The position numbers and the translations under genes are program-made. A stretch of 64,000 bases of DNA, taken from assembly GCA_934454585.1 (NCBI GenBank), contig CAKSFP010000001.1, positions 124,001-188,000 of the forward strand. Direction: 5' to 3'. The notes below the pieces were generated by a model. That model did not search any database, was not told the origin of the DNA, and worked only from the letters and a program-made list of their open reading frames with translations. Shown here piece by piece: positions 17,500-27,917 of this stretch. Positions within the stretch are counted from its first letter, which is position 1. The number at the start of each line of letters is the position of its first letter. Origin of the DNA: an uncultured Clostridia bacterium. GTDB lineage: Bacteria > Bacillota > Clostridia > UMGS1810.

Positions 17500-19257
17500 A
17501 TGAATTTAATGAAAATATTATCCGTCGCAGCGGCGGTGTGCGTTGGCGCTTCTCCGCTTGCTGTGTTTGCGGATGTCTCGGTGAGCGACAGGGGGGATGT
17601 GTCTGCAAGCGAAGTGTTCGATGTATCCTCTTATGAGATGCCGGGCGCTCTGACGGATTCGCTCAGAGAGAATCTGCAAAAACTCAGCAGTCATGCAGGC
17701 GTAATTTGTCTCAAAAGTGATAAGGATATAACCGATATATCGTCTGTCGGCGAGGACCGGATAAACAATGCGGCAGTATACATAGGCGCGGCAGAAATTG
17801 AATCCGACGGCAGCGTGTCAGCAAAGTTCCGACTGCCGTCAAAGAGCGGAAGATACACACTTTGTTTTGTCAGTCCCTATTATGACAACATATACACTTC
17901 GTTCGATTTTGAAAGCAAACTGTATTTTGAGTACAACGACGCACTTGTCGGCGGCGAGGACGCTGTTATGACATTCCTTGAAGATAATCTGCAATTCATA
18001 CCGATAAACGATATAGGATATTCCATTCTTAACGATGCTCAGAAACTTGAGATAGCGCGGTATCTGATACAACAAGGAGAGGTTGATTCGGAAAACCGGT
18101 TTAACGAATTGTTGAGTGGGTTGAACATTGAAACAAGGGTGTTTGAATCGTGCACGGCGGATGAGATAAATGATTATATCCGTGCTTGCAGAAATGCCGC
18201 AAAGGGCAGCTTTGACTCGGTTTGTACAGATGTGTATTTCACAAAAATTCCGTCGGATGTCCGAGACACGATAATGGCCGAGTTTGTCGGAAAACCGTTT
18301 GGTGCGGCGCAGCTTGATGATTTCAGGTACAGAGTGCTCTGTGCATACACAGATACATTTGATAACTTTGCCATGATGCAGTCGATAGCGGATGACGGCG
18401 AACAGTGGGGTATATTCTCCGCAACACTTGAAAAATACCGTGGACTGAATGATAAAAACTCTGTGTTGTTGTCTGCGTTTTCGTCGGTTCACAGTTCAGA
18501 ATCTCTGGACGGCTTTGCCCGTAATTTTGCGGCGCTGGTCGACGAAAAATACAATGCCGAGCACAGCGCCACATCTTCCTCATCACCGTCCGGCGGTGGC
18601 GGAGGAGGGGGCGGACGCGGTTCGTCCGTCAGTGTTGTGCCGTCTGCGGAAGATGTTTATCAGCCGCCGAAAGGCGATGATGAGAATTCACAACATTCAG
18701 AGACGGTTTTTGGCGATATGGACGACTTTGCATGGGCGAAGTCAGCTGTGGAGAAACTTGCCGAGTGTGGAATAGTCAGCGGCAAGGCAGAAGGAATTTT
18801 TGCACCGTCCGATGCGGTAACGAGAGAGGAGTTTGTGAAGCTTATCACGACATCAATTGGACTGACCGGCGTGGAGTACGAGAGCAGTTTTGACGATGTG
18901 TCCGCCGACGATTGGTTCGCGCCGTCGGTTGCGGCGGCAGTGAGAAGCGGATTTATCAGCGGAGTTTCGCTCAAAGCTTTCGGAACGGGGCAGAATATAA
19001 CCAGGCAGGACACTGCCGTGATAATGCATCGCATATATGTTGCCCGGGGATACAGGATAAATTCTGCGACAAATGATTTGCCGAATGATATCGAGAGCGT
19101 GTCGGACTACGCTTCGGACGCTGTGACTAAGCTCTTTTCTATGGGTATCATAAACGGTTATGACGACGGAGATTTCCGACCGCACGGCACTTTGACGCGC
19201 GCCGAGGCTGCGGTGATTATTCTTAGATTCTTCTCGTCTGCCGGAATTATAAATTGA
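17500..19257 (+). CDS. Secreted protein with three C-terminal SLH repeats
   Basis: Surface-attached protein of unknown main function. The signal peptide ends near residue 24 (SPLAVFA). Residues about 30-360 match no family I know; they contain a beta-rich part followed by a helical part. An unusual glycine run with flanking serines (about 360-378) leads to three SLH repeats: about 405-460, 465-520 and 525-582 (the last with GIINGYDDGDFRPHGTLTR). SLH repeats should fix it to the wall beside the sugar importer. It follows the permease by 21 nt, so it is probably in the same operon. Confidence 0.8.
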   Translation: MNLMKILSVAAAVCVGASPLAVFADVSVSDRGDVSASEVFDVSSYEMPGALTDSLRENLQKLSSHAGVICLKSDKDITDISSVGEDRINNAAVYIGAAEIESDGSVSAKFRLPSKSGRYTLCFVSPYYDNIYTSFDFESKLYFEYNDALVGGEDAVMTFLEDNLQFIPINDIGYSILNDAQKLEIARYLIQQGEVDSENRFNELLSGLNIETRVFESCTADEINDYIRACRNAAKGSFDSVCTDVYFTKIPSDVRDTIMAEFVGKPFGAAQLDDFRYRVLCAYTDTFDNFAMMQSIADDGEQWGIFSATLEKYRGLNDKNSVLLSAFSSVHSSESLDGFARNFAALVDEKYNAEHSATSSSSPSGGGGGGGGRGSSVSVVPSAEDVYQPPKGDDENSQHSETVFGDMDDFAWAKSAVEKLAECGIVSGKAEGIFAPSDAVTREEFVKLITTSIGLTGVEYESSFDDVSADDWFAPSVAAAVRSGFISGVSLKAFGTGQNITRQDTAVIMHRIYVARGYRINSATNDLPNDIESVSDYASDAVTKLFSMGIINGYDDGDFRPHGTLTRAEAAVIILRFFSSAGIIN

Positions 19258-19271
19258 AAGGGGGTATATGA

Positions 19272-21956
19272 ATGAAACGAAAAATTTTTGCGTCGGTGAT
19301 TTCTGTCGTTCTGACATTTTGTATGGTGTTTCCATGCGGTGCGGCAAATGCCGCTTCAAACGGCAAAGGCAGTGAAAATCTTGTTATGGAATATACCCTC
19401 CTTGCCAAAAGCGGAATCATAGACTATTATGATACGGATTCGGCGTGGGATGATGTTAGGATGAAAAGGATAGACATCATAAATGCCGCGGCAAACATGA
19501 CAGGATATAATCCTCAGTTCCCATATGAAACCTCTTTGCCATACACTGACATTGTGCCCGGTTACGAACAGCTCAATGTGATAAGGTTTGCATACGCAAC
19601 GGAGCTGATAAACGGTTCGCAGAATCTCGCACCCGAAAAGACATTGGATTTTCAATTTGCGATAGAAGTGCTCACCAATGCGTGCGGTTACGGACCTGTT
19701 GCAAGGGCAAAGAATAATTATCGCTCTACCAAGGCATATTCGAAACTTGCCGCCGGTGTGAAAAGTTCGGACTATGTTTCGATGAATGATTTTGTCCGCC
19801 TTTTGTACAATGTGTTTGATGTGGACTACATGGAGAGAGTGTCATACGGCAGCGGCGGTTACGGCTATGAAACCAGACCGGGCATATCCGCCCCGGGGTA
19901 CTTCTTGGATTTGTACACCGTGCGCGGCAGAATAAATTCCACTCCCGTTTCGTCCGTTACAGGCACGCGGAGCGCTGCGGACACCATCATCGTGGACACG
20001 GCGGTATATCATTATGAGGATGCGTCGCTTATCTGTCTTATCGGAAGAACCGTCGAGGGCATTTACCGTCAGGACGGAGAATTCCGCAGACTGATTTGCG
20101 CATATGCCGATGATGACTCAAGCACCTTTATAGATGCCGACAGGGTGATATCCGCAAACGGCGGTGTGCTTAAATATGAGACGGAGAGCGGCAGAACACG
20201 CAGTGCCGATATCCGCTCCGGCGTGATTATATACAACGGTCAGGAAATCTCGGGCAGTTCGTATGATCGCAGTTTGTTTAACATAAAAGAAGGCAGTGTC
20301 ACACTTATAGGCACTGGCAGCAGATATGACGCTGTTGTTATAGACAGCCGCGAAAATCTGCTTGTCGGCGCAGTTGATAATGACAACGGTGTCGTATCAT
20401 TCTATGACAGCCTGATTGACGGCAAAAAACTTTCTGTGAACACAGACGCACACGGTTATATATCCGTAACTGCGGCAGACGGAAGCGAGGGGAAACTTAC
20501 CGACATAAAATCGGGCACGCTGATAACTTATCGCGCAAGCCTTGACGGCAGTATTGTCAGTATTTTTTCTTCCGCACGCAAGGTGAGCGGCAAACTTACT
20601 TCCGATGAGGAAAAGGGCGGTTTGCACCACATAGGCATCGACGGAAATGAATACAAGGTGACGGGCGCCGTGAAGGCAGGTTTTGTGTTTAAGGTCGGCA
20701 CGGTATACACAGCGTATATCAATGTATACGGCAATGTGGGTGCCATTGATTACAATGCGCCGGAGGATAAGATAGGGTATCTCATAACATACAGCCGCGG
20801 CAGCGGAATGAAGGACGAGAATACAATCCGTTTCAGACTGCTGACAAATGATGATGACGATTATGTGGATTATTACGGCTCGGACAGAATTACGGTTGAC
20901 GGAGTGTCGGGACTTGACGCAAAAGACACCGACGACGCAATGATGAAATATATGACCGACATTGGCAAGACGACATTTTCGCCGTACGCTGTGGCATATG
21001 CGACAGATGACAGCGGCAGAATATGCCGCATAGACACTCCGCACCGAGAACCCGGCGAATCTGACAACAGCCTGGTGCGCAGATATTCGCTCGACGATGC
21101 AGCGGTCATGGTAAAGAGGATAGAAAACTACAAAATGTATTCCGTGGCGCAGCGATTTTATATTCACGACTCGGCGCTGCGTGTCGGTTTTGATTCAACA
21201 AGCCCGGATGAATACTTTACCACCAACTATACCGGCGATGCTGCGACGATGAACATCGAACTGTATTCACTCGGCACGGACACGCAAAAATGTGTGGCGT
21301 CGGTTGCTTCGTCCGCGGCGACGGCTGACAGCTTTGCGGACAACATGGCGCTGGTGCTGAATGTGCGCAGAGGTATAAACGACAGGGAAGAAATCGTGAA
21401 AAAATACACCCTTATGTATGAGGGCAATAAGGTTACATATGAGATAAAACAATCGGACGAGGCAAATATCGGCGATTATGTTCCCGGCGATGTGGTGCTT
21501 GTCACGCTCGACGCACGCAACAGGATAACTCAAATCGGATCTGTCGTAAACTGGCGCAACACTGATGTGCCGATATTTCATGCAGCGGACGCGGCAAAAG
21601 GAACGCGGTATAACGGCAGTCAGAGTATAGGAACTGCGGTGAACGCAAAGTCGAGGTATGTGACCGGCACTGTGTATGATGTTGAGTACGATGCCGACAC
21701 GGGCAGATATGTAGTGAGCTATTTTACCGATGACCCAAATACACTCAGCTATTCAATGTTGCCCGAGAACACCTACGGCAACTACACCTATATGTATTCA
21801 CTCGGCAGAGATTCCGCAGTTGACTGCAAATTGCTTGAACCGTCCGATACGCCGTCAAAGCTTAAATGCTACAGACAGTTCGGCGATGATGCGGATGTAA
21901 TTATAGTCAGGTACACATATTTTTCATCATCATATTCCTATATATATCAAAGATGA
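19272..21956 (+). CDS. Large secreted protein of unknown function, divergent SLH-like N-terminus
   Basis: An 894-residue exported protein: the signal peptide ends near residue 27 (CGAANA). Residues about 35-190 look like diverged SLH repeats (LLAKSGIIDYYDTDS, then FAYATELINGSQNLAPEKT, each followed by a helix with an asparagine-rich end). The rest is rich in beta strands, with repeated short 'G-x-V-x-x-Y' and 'D-x-x-x-G-R-I' units suggesting several small barrel or beta-sandwich modules. No catalytic signature was seen. GGGGG lies about 7 nt before the ATG at 19272, 14 nt after the SLH gene. It could be an S-layer-associated scaffold or glycan-binding protein. Confidence 0.65.
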   Translation: MKRKIFASVISVVLTFCMVFPCGAANAASNGKGSENLVMEYTLLAKSGIIDYYDTDSAWDDVRMKRIDIINAAANMTGYNPQFPYETSLPYTDIVPGYEQLNVIRFAYATELINGSQNLAPEKTLDFQFAIEVLTNACGYGPVARAKNNYRSTKAYSKLAAGVKSSDYVSMNDFVRLLYNVFDVDYMERVSYGSGGYGYETRPGISAPGYFLDLYTVRGRINSTPVSSVTGTRSAADTIIVDTAVYHYEDASLICLIGRTVEGIYRQDGEFRRLICAYADDDSSTFIDADRVISANGGVLKYETESGRTRSADIRSGVIIYNGQEISGSSYDRSLFNIKEGSVTLIGTGSRYDAVVIDSRENLLVGAVDNDNGVVSFYDSLIDGKKLSVNTDAHGYISVTAADGSEGKLTDIKSGTLITYRASLDGSIVSIFSSARKVSGKLTSDEEKGGLHHIGIDGNEYKVTGAVKAGFVFKVGTVYTAYINVYGNVGAIDYNAPEDKIGYLITYSRGSGMKDENTIRFRLLTNDDDDYVDYYGSDRITVDGVSGLDAKDTDDAMMKYMTDIGKTTFSPYAVAYATDDSGRICRIDTPHREPGESDNSLVRRYSLDDAAVMVKRIENYKMYSVAQRFYIHDSALRVGFDSTSPDEYFTTNYTGDAATMNIELYSLGTDTQKCVASVASSAATADSFADNMALVLNVRRGINDREEIVKKYTLMYEGNKVTYEIKQSDEANIGDYVPGDVVLVTLDARNRITQIGSVVNWRNTDVPIFHAADAAKGTRYNGSQSIGTAVNAKSRYVTGTVYDVEYDADTGRYVVSYFTDDPNTLSYSMLPENTYGNYTYMYSLGRDSAVDCKLLEPSDTPSKLKCYRQFGDDADVIIVRYTYFSSSYSYIYQR

Positions 21957-21970
21957 GGAGGTGCACTCTG

Positions 21971-24900
21971 TTGATAAAAAAAATCGGCAAAATCATAACG
22001 GCGGCTATGCTTGCCGTATCGGTAACGATAAGCTCGGTACCTATGTATGCCGCGGCGGATTCACCGTCGTTCGAGGTGCTTTTGAGCACCGGCAAAGCGT
22101 ATTACTATAAAAACGGAGTAAAGCAGTATTACGACAACTCTAACCGGGCGTATGTGCCGAGCACTGAAAACGACGACATACTCGTTAGCGTCAGCCGCAT
22201 GGCGGACATCCTCGATGCCGAATATACCTACGATTCATCAAATGACAAGATAACGGTGACGGCAAACGGTAAAACACTTATATCAAAAATAGGTGAGGAC
22301 AAAATCACCGTTGACGGTGCGGAAAAATATATTGAGACGCCCACTGTTTACACAGGCAGCAGAACTCTTGTGCCGATAAAGCGTTTTGCCGAAAATCTCG
22401 GCTTTAATGCAGTGTCGGCAGATGAAATTACGGCTATAGGCAGTCGGAGCGATGAATCGGCTGATGATGCAAATGCACTGCTGCTCAGAGCAAGGCCGCT
22501 TTTCTATGACGGAATCTACAGAAACGATTTTTCCGACGGCGGCATCACCTTCAAATACTGGGGCAGCGCGACGAGCGGCGGATATTCGGACAAAGTGTCG
22601 CATGACGGCGGCACTAGCGGATATATTAATTCTCCGCAGACGAGCATGGCAATGTTTGTTTTTCCGTTTGTGCTTGATGATGACCCGACAAAAAGGGTGC
22701 ATTTTGAATACAACATAAGGGCAAGAGTACTTGTGACGGAGGACTACAACGCAAACGAGCCGTATGCCTTTATGTCTATGAACCGCAACGGTTCGTGGAA
22801 ACGATATGTTTATGCAACGCCGGACAAAAAGCCTGTTCCCGGGCAGTGGACGGAGATAACATTTAAGTTTTTGTACAGAAACATATATCGCAGCGACCTT
22901 GTGGCATCGAGCAACACAAATGAGATAAAATTCGGTGTGGGTACTCATGCGAAAAATGCATCGGAAGATAACCTTGCATCGGGTACGATATACTATGACG
23001 ATGTGCGGATAGAGCGCGCACTCTGTGCAGACGGCTCTGCGCCGCTGACGCTGCTGCCGTCGAACAACCTGTCGTGGTATGTTCTCGGCGACACCGTGAC
23101 ATATACGGTTGCCGATGAGGACAAGGCTGTGCTTGACGGATTTGACAGCGTGACGGGATATGTGTACAACATGGACAGCGACATTATATATTCCTCGCAG
23201 ATATCTGCCGCGCGGCTTGCTCAGAGCGGATGGAGCTGGACTCCGCAGGGCTTGGAGCAGACGGGAGCGATGTACGCAGAGTTTGTCGGCACAAAGAGTG
23301 ACGGCACGGTGTGTACATTTGAAAATCTGCAGCGGTTTTCTGTGGGAAACGCCGTTCACGATGCCGGCATAACCGAGCACAGATTTGTTGTGGCGGCAAA
23401 GGAGACAAAACCGCAGAGCGAGCGCAATCCGTCTGTCGGCATAAACGCAACTTCGGCGACGGGTTATCGCATGGCGGACGCAATCGGTTTTTCGTCCGTG
23501 CGTTATCATTACCTGAAATGGGGTGATTCCCAGCTGTTTAAGGGTATACATAAAGGCTTGGAACAGTTTGACTGGACCGAGGCGGACAATCTTATGCAGG
23601 GCATGGGCGAGACTGGCATGACTCTCATGGTGAATATCTTCGGTTCGCCTAAGTGGGCACTGCCGCAGGAATATCAGTCAGTCACCGGAGGAATGGTCGC
23701 CGGCGGTATGAAATACAATGGTTACGGAATACAGAATCAGGAATATGTAAGAGATTTCTTCACGGCATATCTTGAACGATACGGCGACAAGACAGATATA
23801 ATTGAATTCTGGAACGAACCCGGTGCGGCATCGGCATTCTGGTATGACCATGAGCATGACGATGTGCTTATAAATATGCTCAAAACCGTGCACGAATGTG
23901 TCAGTGAATATAACCTGAAAAACGGTGCCGATGTTAAAATTGCCTTTGCCGGATACCTGGCAAGCGGCGAAAAGTGGATTAAGAATTTTATGCAAATTGA
24001 TGATAACAGCGAAAGCTACTATGACATATTTTCCGTTCACGGCAATTATAATGAAGCCAACAAGATATACAATTATGTGTACAGTGAGACAGGGTTTGAG
24101 CGTAAGCCATGGATGAATTCTGAAACATATTCCGTCACCCTCGATACCGACCGGGATGCGGTCACGGGCAAGCGCAATCAAAAGACGCGCGCTCTTGCGG
24201 CGCTCATGAATTACTTCTACCACATAAAGAACGGCGCAAGCTATACTTATGATTTCAGGGCGACGGCAGATGTGTCAGATGATTATGCGGACGCTCTGTT
24301 CGGCGCCGGCGGCAGTCTTAACTACTGGGGCATGAGCACGGATTACGGCACTCATGCGGAACCGTACACTGTAGCATATCCGCTCCATGTGTTCTTCGAC
24401 ATCATGGGCACAGATTTTCACTATGAAAAAGAATATTCTTTCAACAAGTCATATGTGGGAGTGAGGTTTGCAAACGGCGGTGAACCGATTGTGGCGGTTT
24501 GGAACAAAGAAACGGCATCAAGGCGGCTCGGAGACGACATACGCTCAATCTTCGGCGATGACACATATATGATCGATTTTGAGGGACACAGGGTTTCGCC
24601 CGACAGTGTGCTTGACGGCGAAAAACTTTACTGGATAATCAAACCGGATGCAGATGCGCTCAGCAGCATTGCGGACAGTCCGGACTCCGTGCTTGCACCG
24701 AACAATTCCGCTCCGTATTACACGGCATCGGCAACTCCGGTCAAAAAACATATTCCCGTAAGTCAGCTTAAAGTACCCAAGGCATATATGACGAACGGCA
24801 GGCTGTTTGATGAAAAGACATTCGGTGTGACAAACACGAATATAAAATGGATAGATACCGATTTCAACTGGGTTTCGTCTCAGGGTGAAAAGCCTGAAGA

Positions 24901-25420
24901 CTTCGGCGCAAAATTTGCTGCGTCATTCACCAAAGACGGATTTTATCTCATGGTGGATGTTGCGGACGGCACCTTCGGCATCAACGAGAGCGACAGCACC
25001 ATGGCAAGCTACTGGAACTATGATGGCATACAGTTTGCACTGGATGTGTTCGATTCCGGCAATGCGGAGAATCGTCTTGAGTGTGCGGCGGCGCAGACAT
25101 CAAAAGGCACATTCGTATTCAAGGCGGCAACACCTGATTTCGGTGAACAGCTGATCACGGATTACACAAAAAAAGGCGAATATATCGAGGGCAGATATGT
25201 AAATGTGACCGATACGGACCACGGCAAGCTCTATAAGATATTCTTCCCGACGAGCGAGCTTTACCCCATGTCCTATCCGATTGATTCGGATTGCATCAGA
25301 TTCTCGCTGCTTATAAACAATAACAACGGCACGGGCAGATTAGGTTATCTGGAGTGGAGCAGCGGTATAGGCGCTGCGAAGTCACCGTCTCAATACGGCG
25401 CATTGATATATGATAATTGA
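21971..25420 (+). CDS. Secreted multidomain glycoside hydrolase (clan A-like barrel, CBM9-like C-terminus)
   Basis: A 1149-residue exported enzyme. After the signal peptide comes a copper-amine-oxidase-N-like module (about 30-150, ending RTLVPIKRFAENLGF), a jelly-roll carbohydrate-binding-like module (about 175-345), an Ig-like module (about 355-455) and a TIM-barrel domain (about 470-830). The barrel has FWNEP with putative acid/base E616 and MNSET with putative nucleophile E718, the spacing and context of GH39-like clan-A enzymes. The C-terminus (about 930-1149) resembles CBM9-type domains (DFGAKFAASFTKDGFYLMV). The start is probably the TTG at 21971, because AGGAGG at 21956-21961 lies after the upstream ATG at 21953. 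Substrate unknown. Confidence 0.75.
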   Translation: MIKKIGKIITAAMLAVSVTISSVPMYAAADSPSFEVLLSTGKAYYYKNGVKQYYDNSNRAYVPSTENDDILVSVSRMADILDAEYTYDSSNDKITVTANGKTLISKIGEDKITVDGAEKYIETPTVYTGSRTLVPIKRFAENLGFNAVSADEITAIGSRSDESADDANALLLRARPLFYDGIYRNDFSDGGITFKYWGSATSGGYSDKVSHDGGTSGYINSPQTSMAMFVFPFVLDDDPTKRVHFEYNIRARVLVTEDYNANEPYAFMSMNRNGSWKRYVYATPDKKPVPGQWTEITFKFLYRNIYRSDLVASSNTNEIKFGVGTHAKNASEDNLASGTIYYDDVRIERALCADGSAPLTLLPSNNLSWYVLGDTVTYTVADEDKAVLDGFDSVTGYVYNMDSDIIYSSQISAARLAQSGWSWTPQGLEQTGAMYAEFVGTKSDGTVCTFENLQRFSVGNAVHDAGITEHRFVVAAKETKPQSERNPSVGINATSATGYRMADAIGFSSVRYHYLKWGDSQLFKGIHKGLEQFDWTEADNLMQGMGETGMTLMVNIFGSPKWALPQEYQSVTGGMVAGGMKYNGYGIQNQEYVRDFFTAYLERYGDKTDIIEFWNEPGAASAFWYDHEHDDVLINMLKTVHECVSEYNLKNGADVKIAFAGYLASGEKWIKNFMQIDDNSESYYDIFSVHGNYNEANKIYNYVYSETGFERKPWMNSETYSVTLDTDRDAVTGKRNQKTRALAALMNYFYHIKNGASYTYDFRATADVSDDYADALFGAGGSLNYWGMSTDYGTHAEPYTVAYPLHVFFDIMGTDFHYEKEYSFNKSYVGVRFANGGEPIVAVWNKETASRRLGDDIRSIFGDDTYMIDFEGHRVSPDSVLDGEKLYWIIKPDADALSSIADSPDSVLAPNNSAPYYTASATPVKKHIPVSQLKVPKAYMTNGRLFDEKTFGVTNTNIKWIDTDFNWVSSQGEKPEDFGAKFAASFTKDGFYLMVDVADGTFGINESDSTMASYWNYDGIQFALDVFDSGNAENRLECAAAQTSKGTFVFKAATPDFGEQLITDYTKKGEYIEGRYVNVTDTDHGKLYKIFFPTSELYPMSYPIDSDCIRFSLLINNNNGTGRLGYLEWSSGIGAAKSPSQYGALIYDN

Positions 25421-25448
25421 TTTTCAAAAGAAAGAGAGGACTTTTACT

Positions 25449-26657
25449 ATGAGCAAGAGAAGATTTGTTTTTTCTGCGGCAGTCTCCCTTATGTTAATTT
25501 TGTCATCAAATGTTTATGCGGCGCCGGCAGGCGTAATAAGAGGGTGGTCGACGCAAAACAACTTTAATTCCGCGACCTTTGACTACACCGCCAAGGCGGC
25601 AGAGGCCACGCAGTGGAATCTCTGGCCGTCAACATATACCAAGGTTGCCGTCATGAAAGACTGCGTTGCCGCGGTGCGCGACGGTTATGTCGGCGCGGAC
25701 GGCGAAACGGTGTATGACGGAGTGACGGGCATAAAGGGCGACAAATATGCCTATTTTGCCTACGGTGAAAACTGGAGTGAACCGGACTCCAACAAAAACA
25801 CGGGTTATCTCCATTTTAATGACAGGAGCAAACCCAACGGCGGAATTTGTTACGGTGCGGTCAGATATGAACTTGACATCAGGGTGAGCGATCTTACCAA
25901 GGGCGACTACAACGCCTGCAACGGCATACAGATATACAATGCCGACGACAAGGCGGTAATCAAGATGCCCATATATCACGGCGTCGGCACAACATGGTAT
26001 TTCAGCAAACCCACGGGTCTGAGTTCCTCGCCGGATGCGCTTAATTGCGGCGAGTGGTACCGAATCACCATAGATGCTGATTATAAGTCAAAAACAGTAC
26101 GCTACACCGCAAAATCGCACAATGCGGATTCGTCAAAGAAGGGTTTTGCCGCAAGGACGGGAAGTTTTGAGTCGGATTCACCGCTTAAACCGTCGCTCAC
26201 CGTGCAGTGTCCGCTTTATGCAAGCTGTTCGCTGGACAACATGACTGTCACCAAAGACACCTTTGCGGCGGATGAGGCGCAGTCGTCGATATTTACGGCA
26301 GACGGCAAAGTGCAGGCGGTCGCAACGGTCGGCTGTGATGTCTATGCCGATTCGCGCACAAGCTTCGGCTCGGCGGTCGACACAAGGTCGCCGCTTGCCA
26401 TACTCGCTCTTTATGATGCCGACAAAAAACTCATCGGCATGACCACTGCCGAAACGGTGTTTGACGGTCATGTGCGCGAGTGCGACGGCACTGCGGCGGA
26501 CGCGGCATTCTTTAAGAGCGACATAGAGTACAAGCCGCTCACCCTCTCGCTTGATGAGCCGGAGGGAGACTACAGTGCGCGCCTTTACATCTGGGACAGT
26601 CTGGACAACATTGCGTCATATGCGCCGTCAAAACCGCTTGGCGGCATTTCGGAATAA
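25449..26657 (+). CDS. Secreted lectin-like protein, paralogue 1 of 3
   Basis: A 402-residue exported protein. The signal peptide ends near SSNVYA. A beta-sandwich-like body has 'C-Y-G-A-x-x-Y-E-L-D-I', LNCGEWYRITIDADYKSKTV and CSLDNMTVTKDTF, a layout like concanavalin-type lectin or polysaccharide-lyase sandwiches; this is inference. A smaller C-terminal domain (about 285-395) follows. Six cysteines (in KDC, ICYG, ACNG, NCGEW, QCP, SCS) could form disulfides. The start is the ATG at 25449, 8 nt after GAGAGGA; the frame opens upstream at 25410. It is the first of three tandem copies between two giant glycosidases and probably binds the same glycan. No enzymatic residues recognised. Confidence 0.7.
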   Translation: MSKRRFVFSAAVSLMLILSSNVYAAPAGVIRGWSTQNNFNSATFDYTAKAAEATQWNLWPSTYTKVAVMKDCVAAVRDGYVGADGETVYDGVTGIKGDKYAYFAYGENWSEPDSNKNTGYLHFNDRSKPNGGICYGAVRYELDIRVSDLTKGDYNACNGIQIYNADDKAVIKMPIYHGVGTTWYFSKPTGLSSSPDALNCGEWYRITIDADYKSKTVRYTAKSHNADSSKKGFAARTGSFESDSPLKPSLTVQCPLYASCSLDNMTVTKDTFAADEAQSSIFTADGKVQAVATVGCDVYADSRTSFGSAVDTRSPLAILALYDADKKLIGMTTAETVFDGHVRECDGTAADAAFFKSDIEYKPLTLSLDEPEGDYSARLYIWDSLDNIASYAPSKPLGGISE

Positions 26658-26680
26658 ATATTTTGGGGGGATGTTAAAAA

Positions 26681-27886
26681 ATGAAGAAAATATTTAAGCT
26701 TTTTTCAATAATCTGTGCCTGCGCAACCGTTGCCGCTCCTTTTGCGGCAGCGGCGCAGAACGGAGAGATAATTAAACCGTGGACGACGGTTACCGATTTT
26801 AATAATTCGACATTTAACACAACTTATACTGATGGTGACAAAACGGATATTTGGTTTGCCACATATTCAAAAATTCTCATCAGAAAAAATTGCACGGCTG
26901 TAGCGAGGGACGGATATACCGATGCAAACGGCAATAAAGTGTACGATAATGTCACAGGTGAACAGGGTAATAAATATGCATATATTTCTTATGCGGACGG
27001 CTGGACAAAACCAGCAAAGGTCAGCACAACTACCAATCCCGGTATACTCTATGTAAATGAAACATCCAAAGCTAACGGCGGACTTTGCTACGGTGCGGTC
27101 AGATATGAACTTGACATAAGGATGAGCGATTTTACAGAACAAGACTACAGTTATTGTGATGGCATACAAATATACAATGCCGACAATAATGTGATAGTTA
27201 AAATGCCGATATCCCACGGTAGTGGTTCGACATGGTACTTCAGAATGCCTACAGGGTTATCTAAATCGCCGGCTGCACTAAACTGCGGCGAATGGTATCA
27301 TATCACAATAGACGCAAATTATGCTGATAAAACCGTTAAATATACCGCAAAAAGCTATAAAGATAATTCAACAAGCTCCGGATTTGCTGCCGGCGGAAGT
27401 TTTACATCATCATCTCTGCTTAAGACGAGCATCACCGTGCAATGCCCGCTTTACGGAAATTGCTCTATAGACAATGTAAAGGTTACAAAAGAAACATATA
27501 TCGTGGGTGACACAAACATAAGCGAGGAAAATTCCGAGGTGAATGCGACAGTAACGGTCGGCAACGATGTGTATGCCGACTCAAACACACAGTTCGGCAG
27601 TGCGGTAGACACTGTATCTCCGACAGTTGTGTTTGCGCTCTATGACAGCAGCAAAAACCTCATTTCGGTGGATTACAAAACAGAGGTATTCGATGATCAC
27701 TCAAAATCCGGAACTTCTGATGAAATGAAAACATTTCTTAAAACGGAAATAGAGAACAAAACAATAGAACTGTCGCTCGCAAAACCGTCCGAAGCATATA
27801 CTGCGGCGGTGTATGTGCTCAGCGACATGGGCACTCTGGTGCCTTACGGCGAGCCGATTACATTTGACCCGAGCAGCACTAACTAA
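26681..27886 (+). CDS. Secreted lectin-like protein, paralogue 2 of 3
   Basis: A 401-residue exported homologue of the preceding gene (signal peptide to about APFAAAAQ). It keeps the full pattern: KNC, LCYGAVRYELDI, CDGIQIYNADN, LNCGEWYHITIDANYADKT, QCPLY and NCSIDNVKVTK, so all six shared cysteines are retained. It differs mostly on the surface and in the C-terminal third. GGGGGG lies 9 nt before the ATG, 23 nt after paralogue 1. The tandem arrangement implies local duplication. Function unknown. Confidence 0.7.
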   Translation: MKKIFKLFSIICACATVAAPFAAAAQNGEIIKPWTTVTDFNNSTFNTTYTDGDKTDIWFATYSKILIRKNCTAVARDGYTDANGNKVYDNVTGEQGNKYAYISYADGWTKPAKVSTTTNPGILYVNETSKANGGLCYGAVRYELDIRMSDFTEQDYSYCDGIQIYNADNNVIVKMPISHGSGSTWYFRMPTGLSKSPAALNCGEWYHITIDANYADKTVKYTAKSYKDNSTSSGFAAGGSFTSSSLLKTSITVQCPLYGNCSIDNVKVTKETYIVGDTNISEENSEVNATVTVGNDVYADSNTQFGSAVDTVSPTVVFALYDSSKNLISVDYKTEVFDDHSKSGTSDEMKTFLKTEIENKTIELSLAKPSEAYTAAVYVLSDMGTLVPYGEPITFDPSSTN

Positions 27887-27917
27887 TAAAGATTTTTGCA
27901 GAAACGGAGAATTTTTC

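Noticed and set aside
20397..21167. A 256-codon minus-strand frame inside the 894-residue secreted protein gene.
   Set aside because: Antisense shadow of a gene with a clear ribosome-binding site and signal peptide; no recognisable domain.
22283..23551. A 422-codon open frame on the minus strand opposite the 1149-residue glycosidase gene.
   Set aside because: It lacks a signal or ribosome-binding site, its Cys/His/Arg-rich composition is that of an antisense shadow, and the plus-strand gene is clearly coding.
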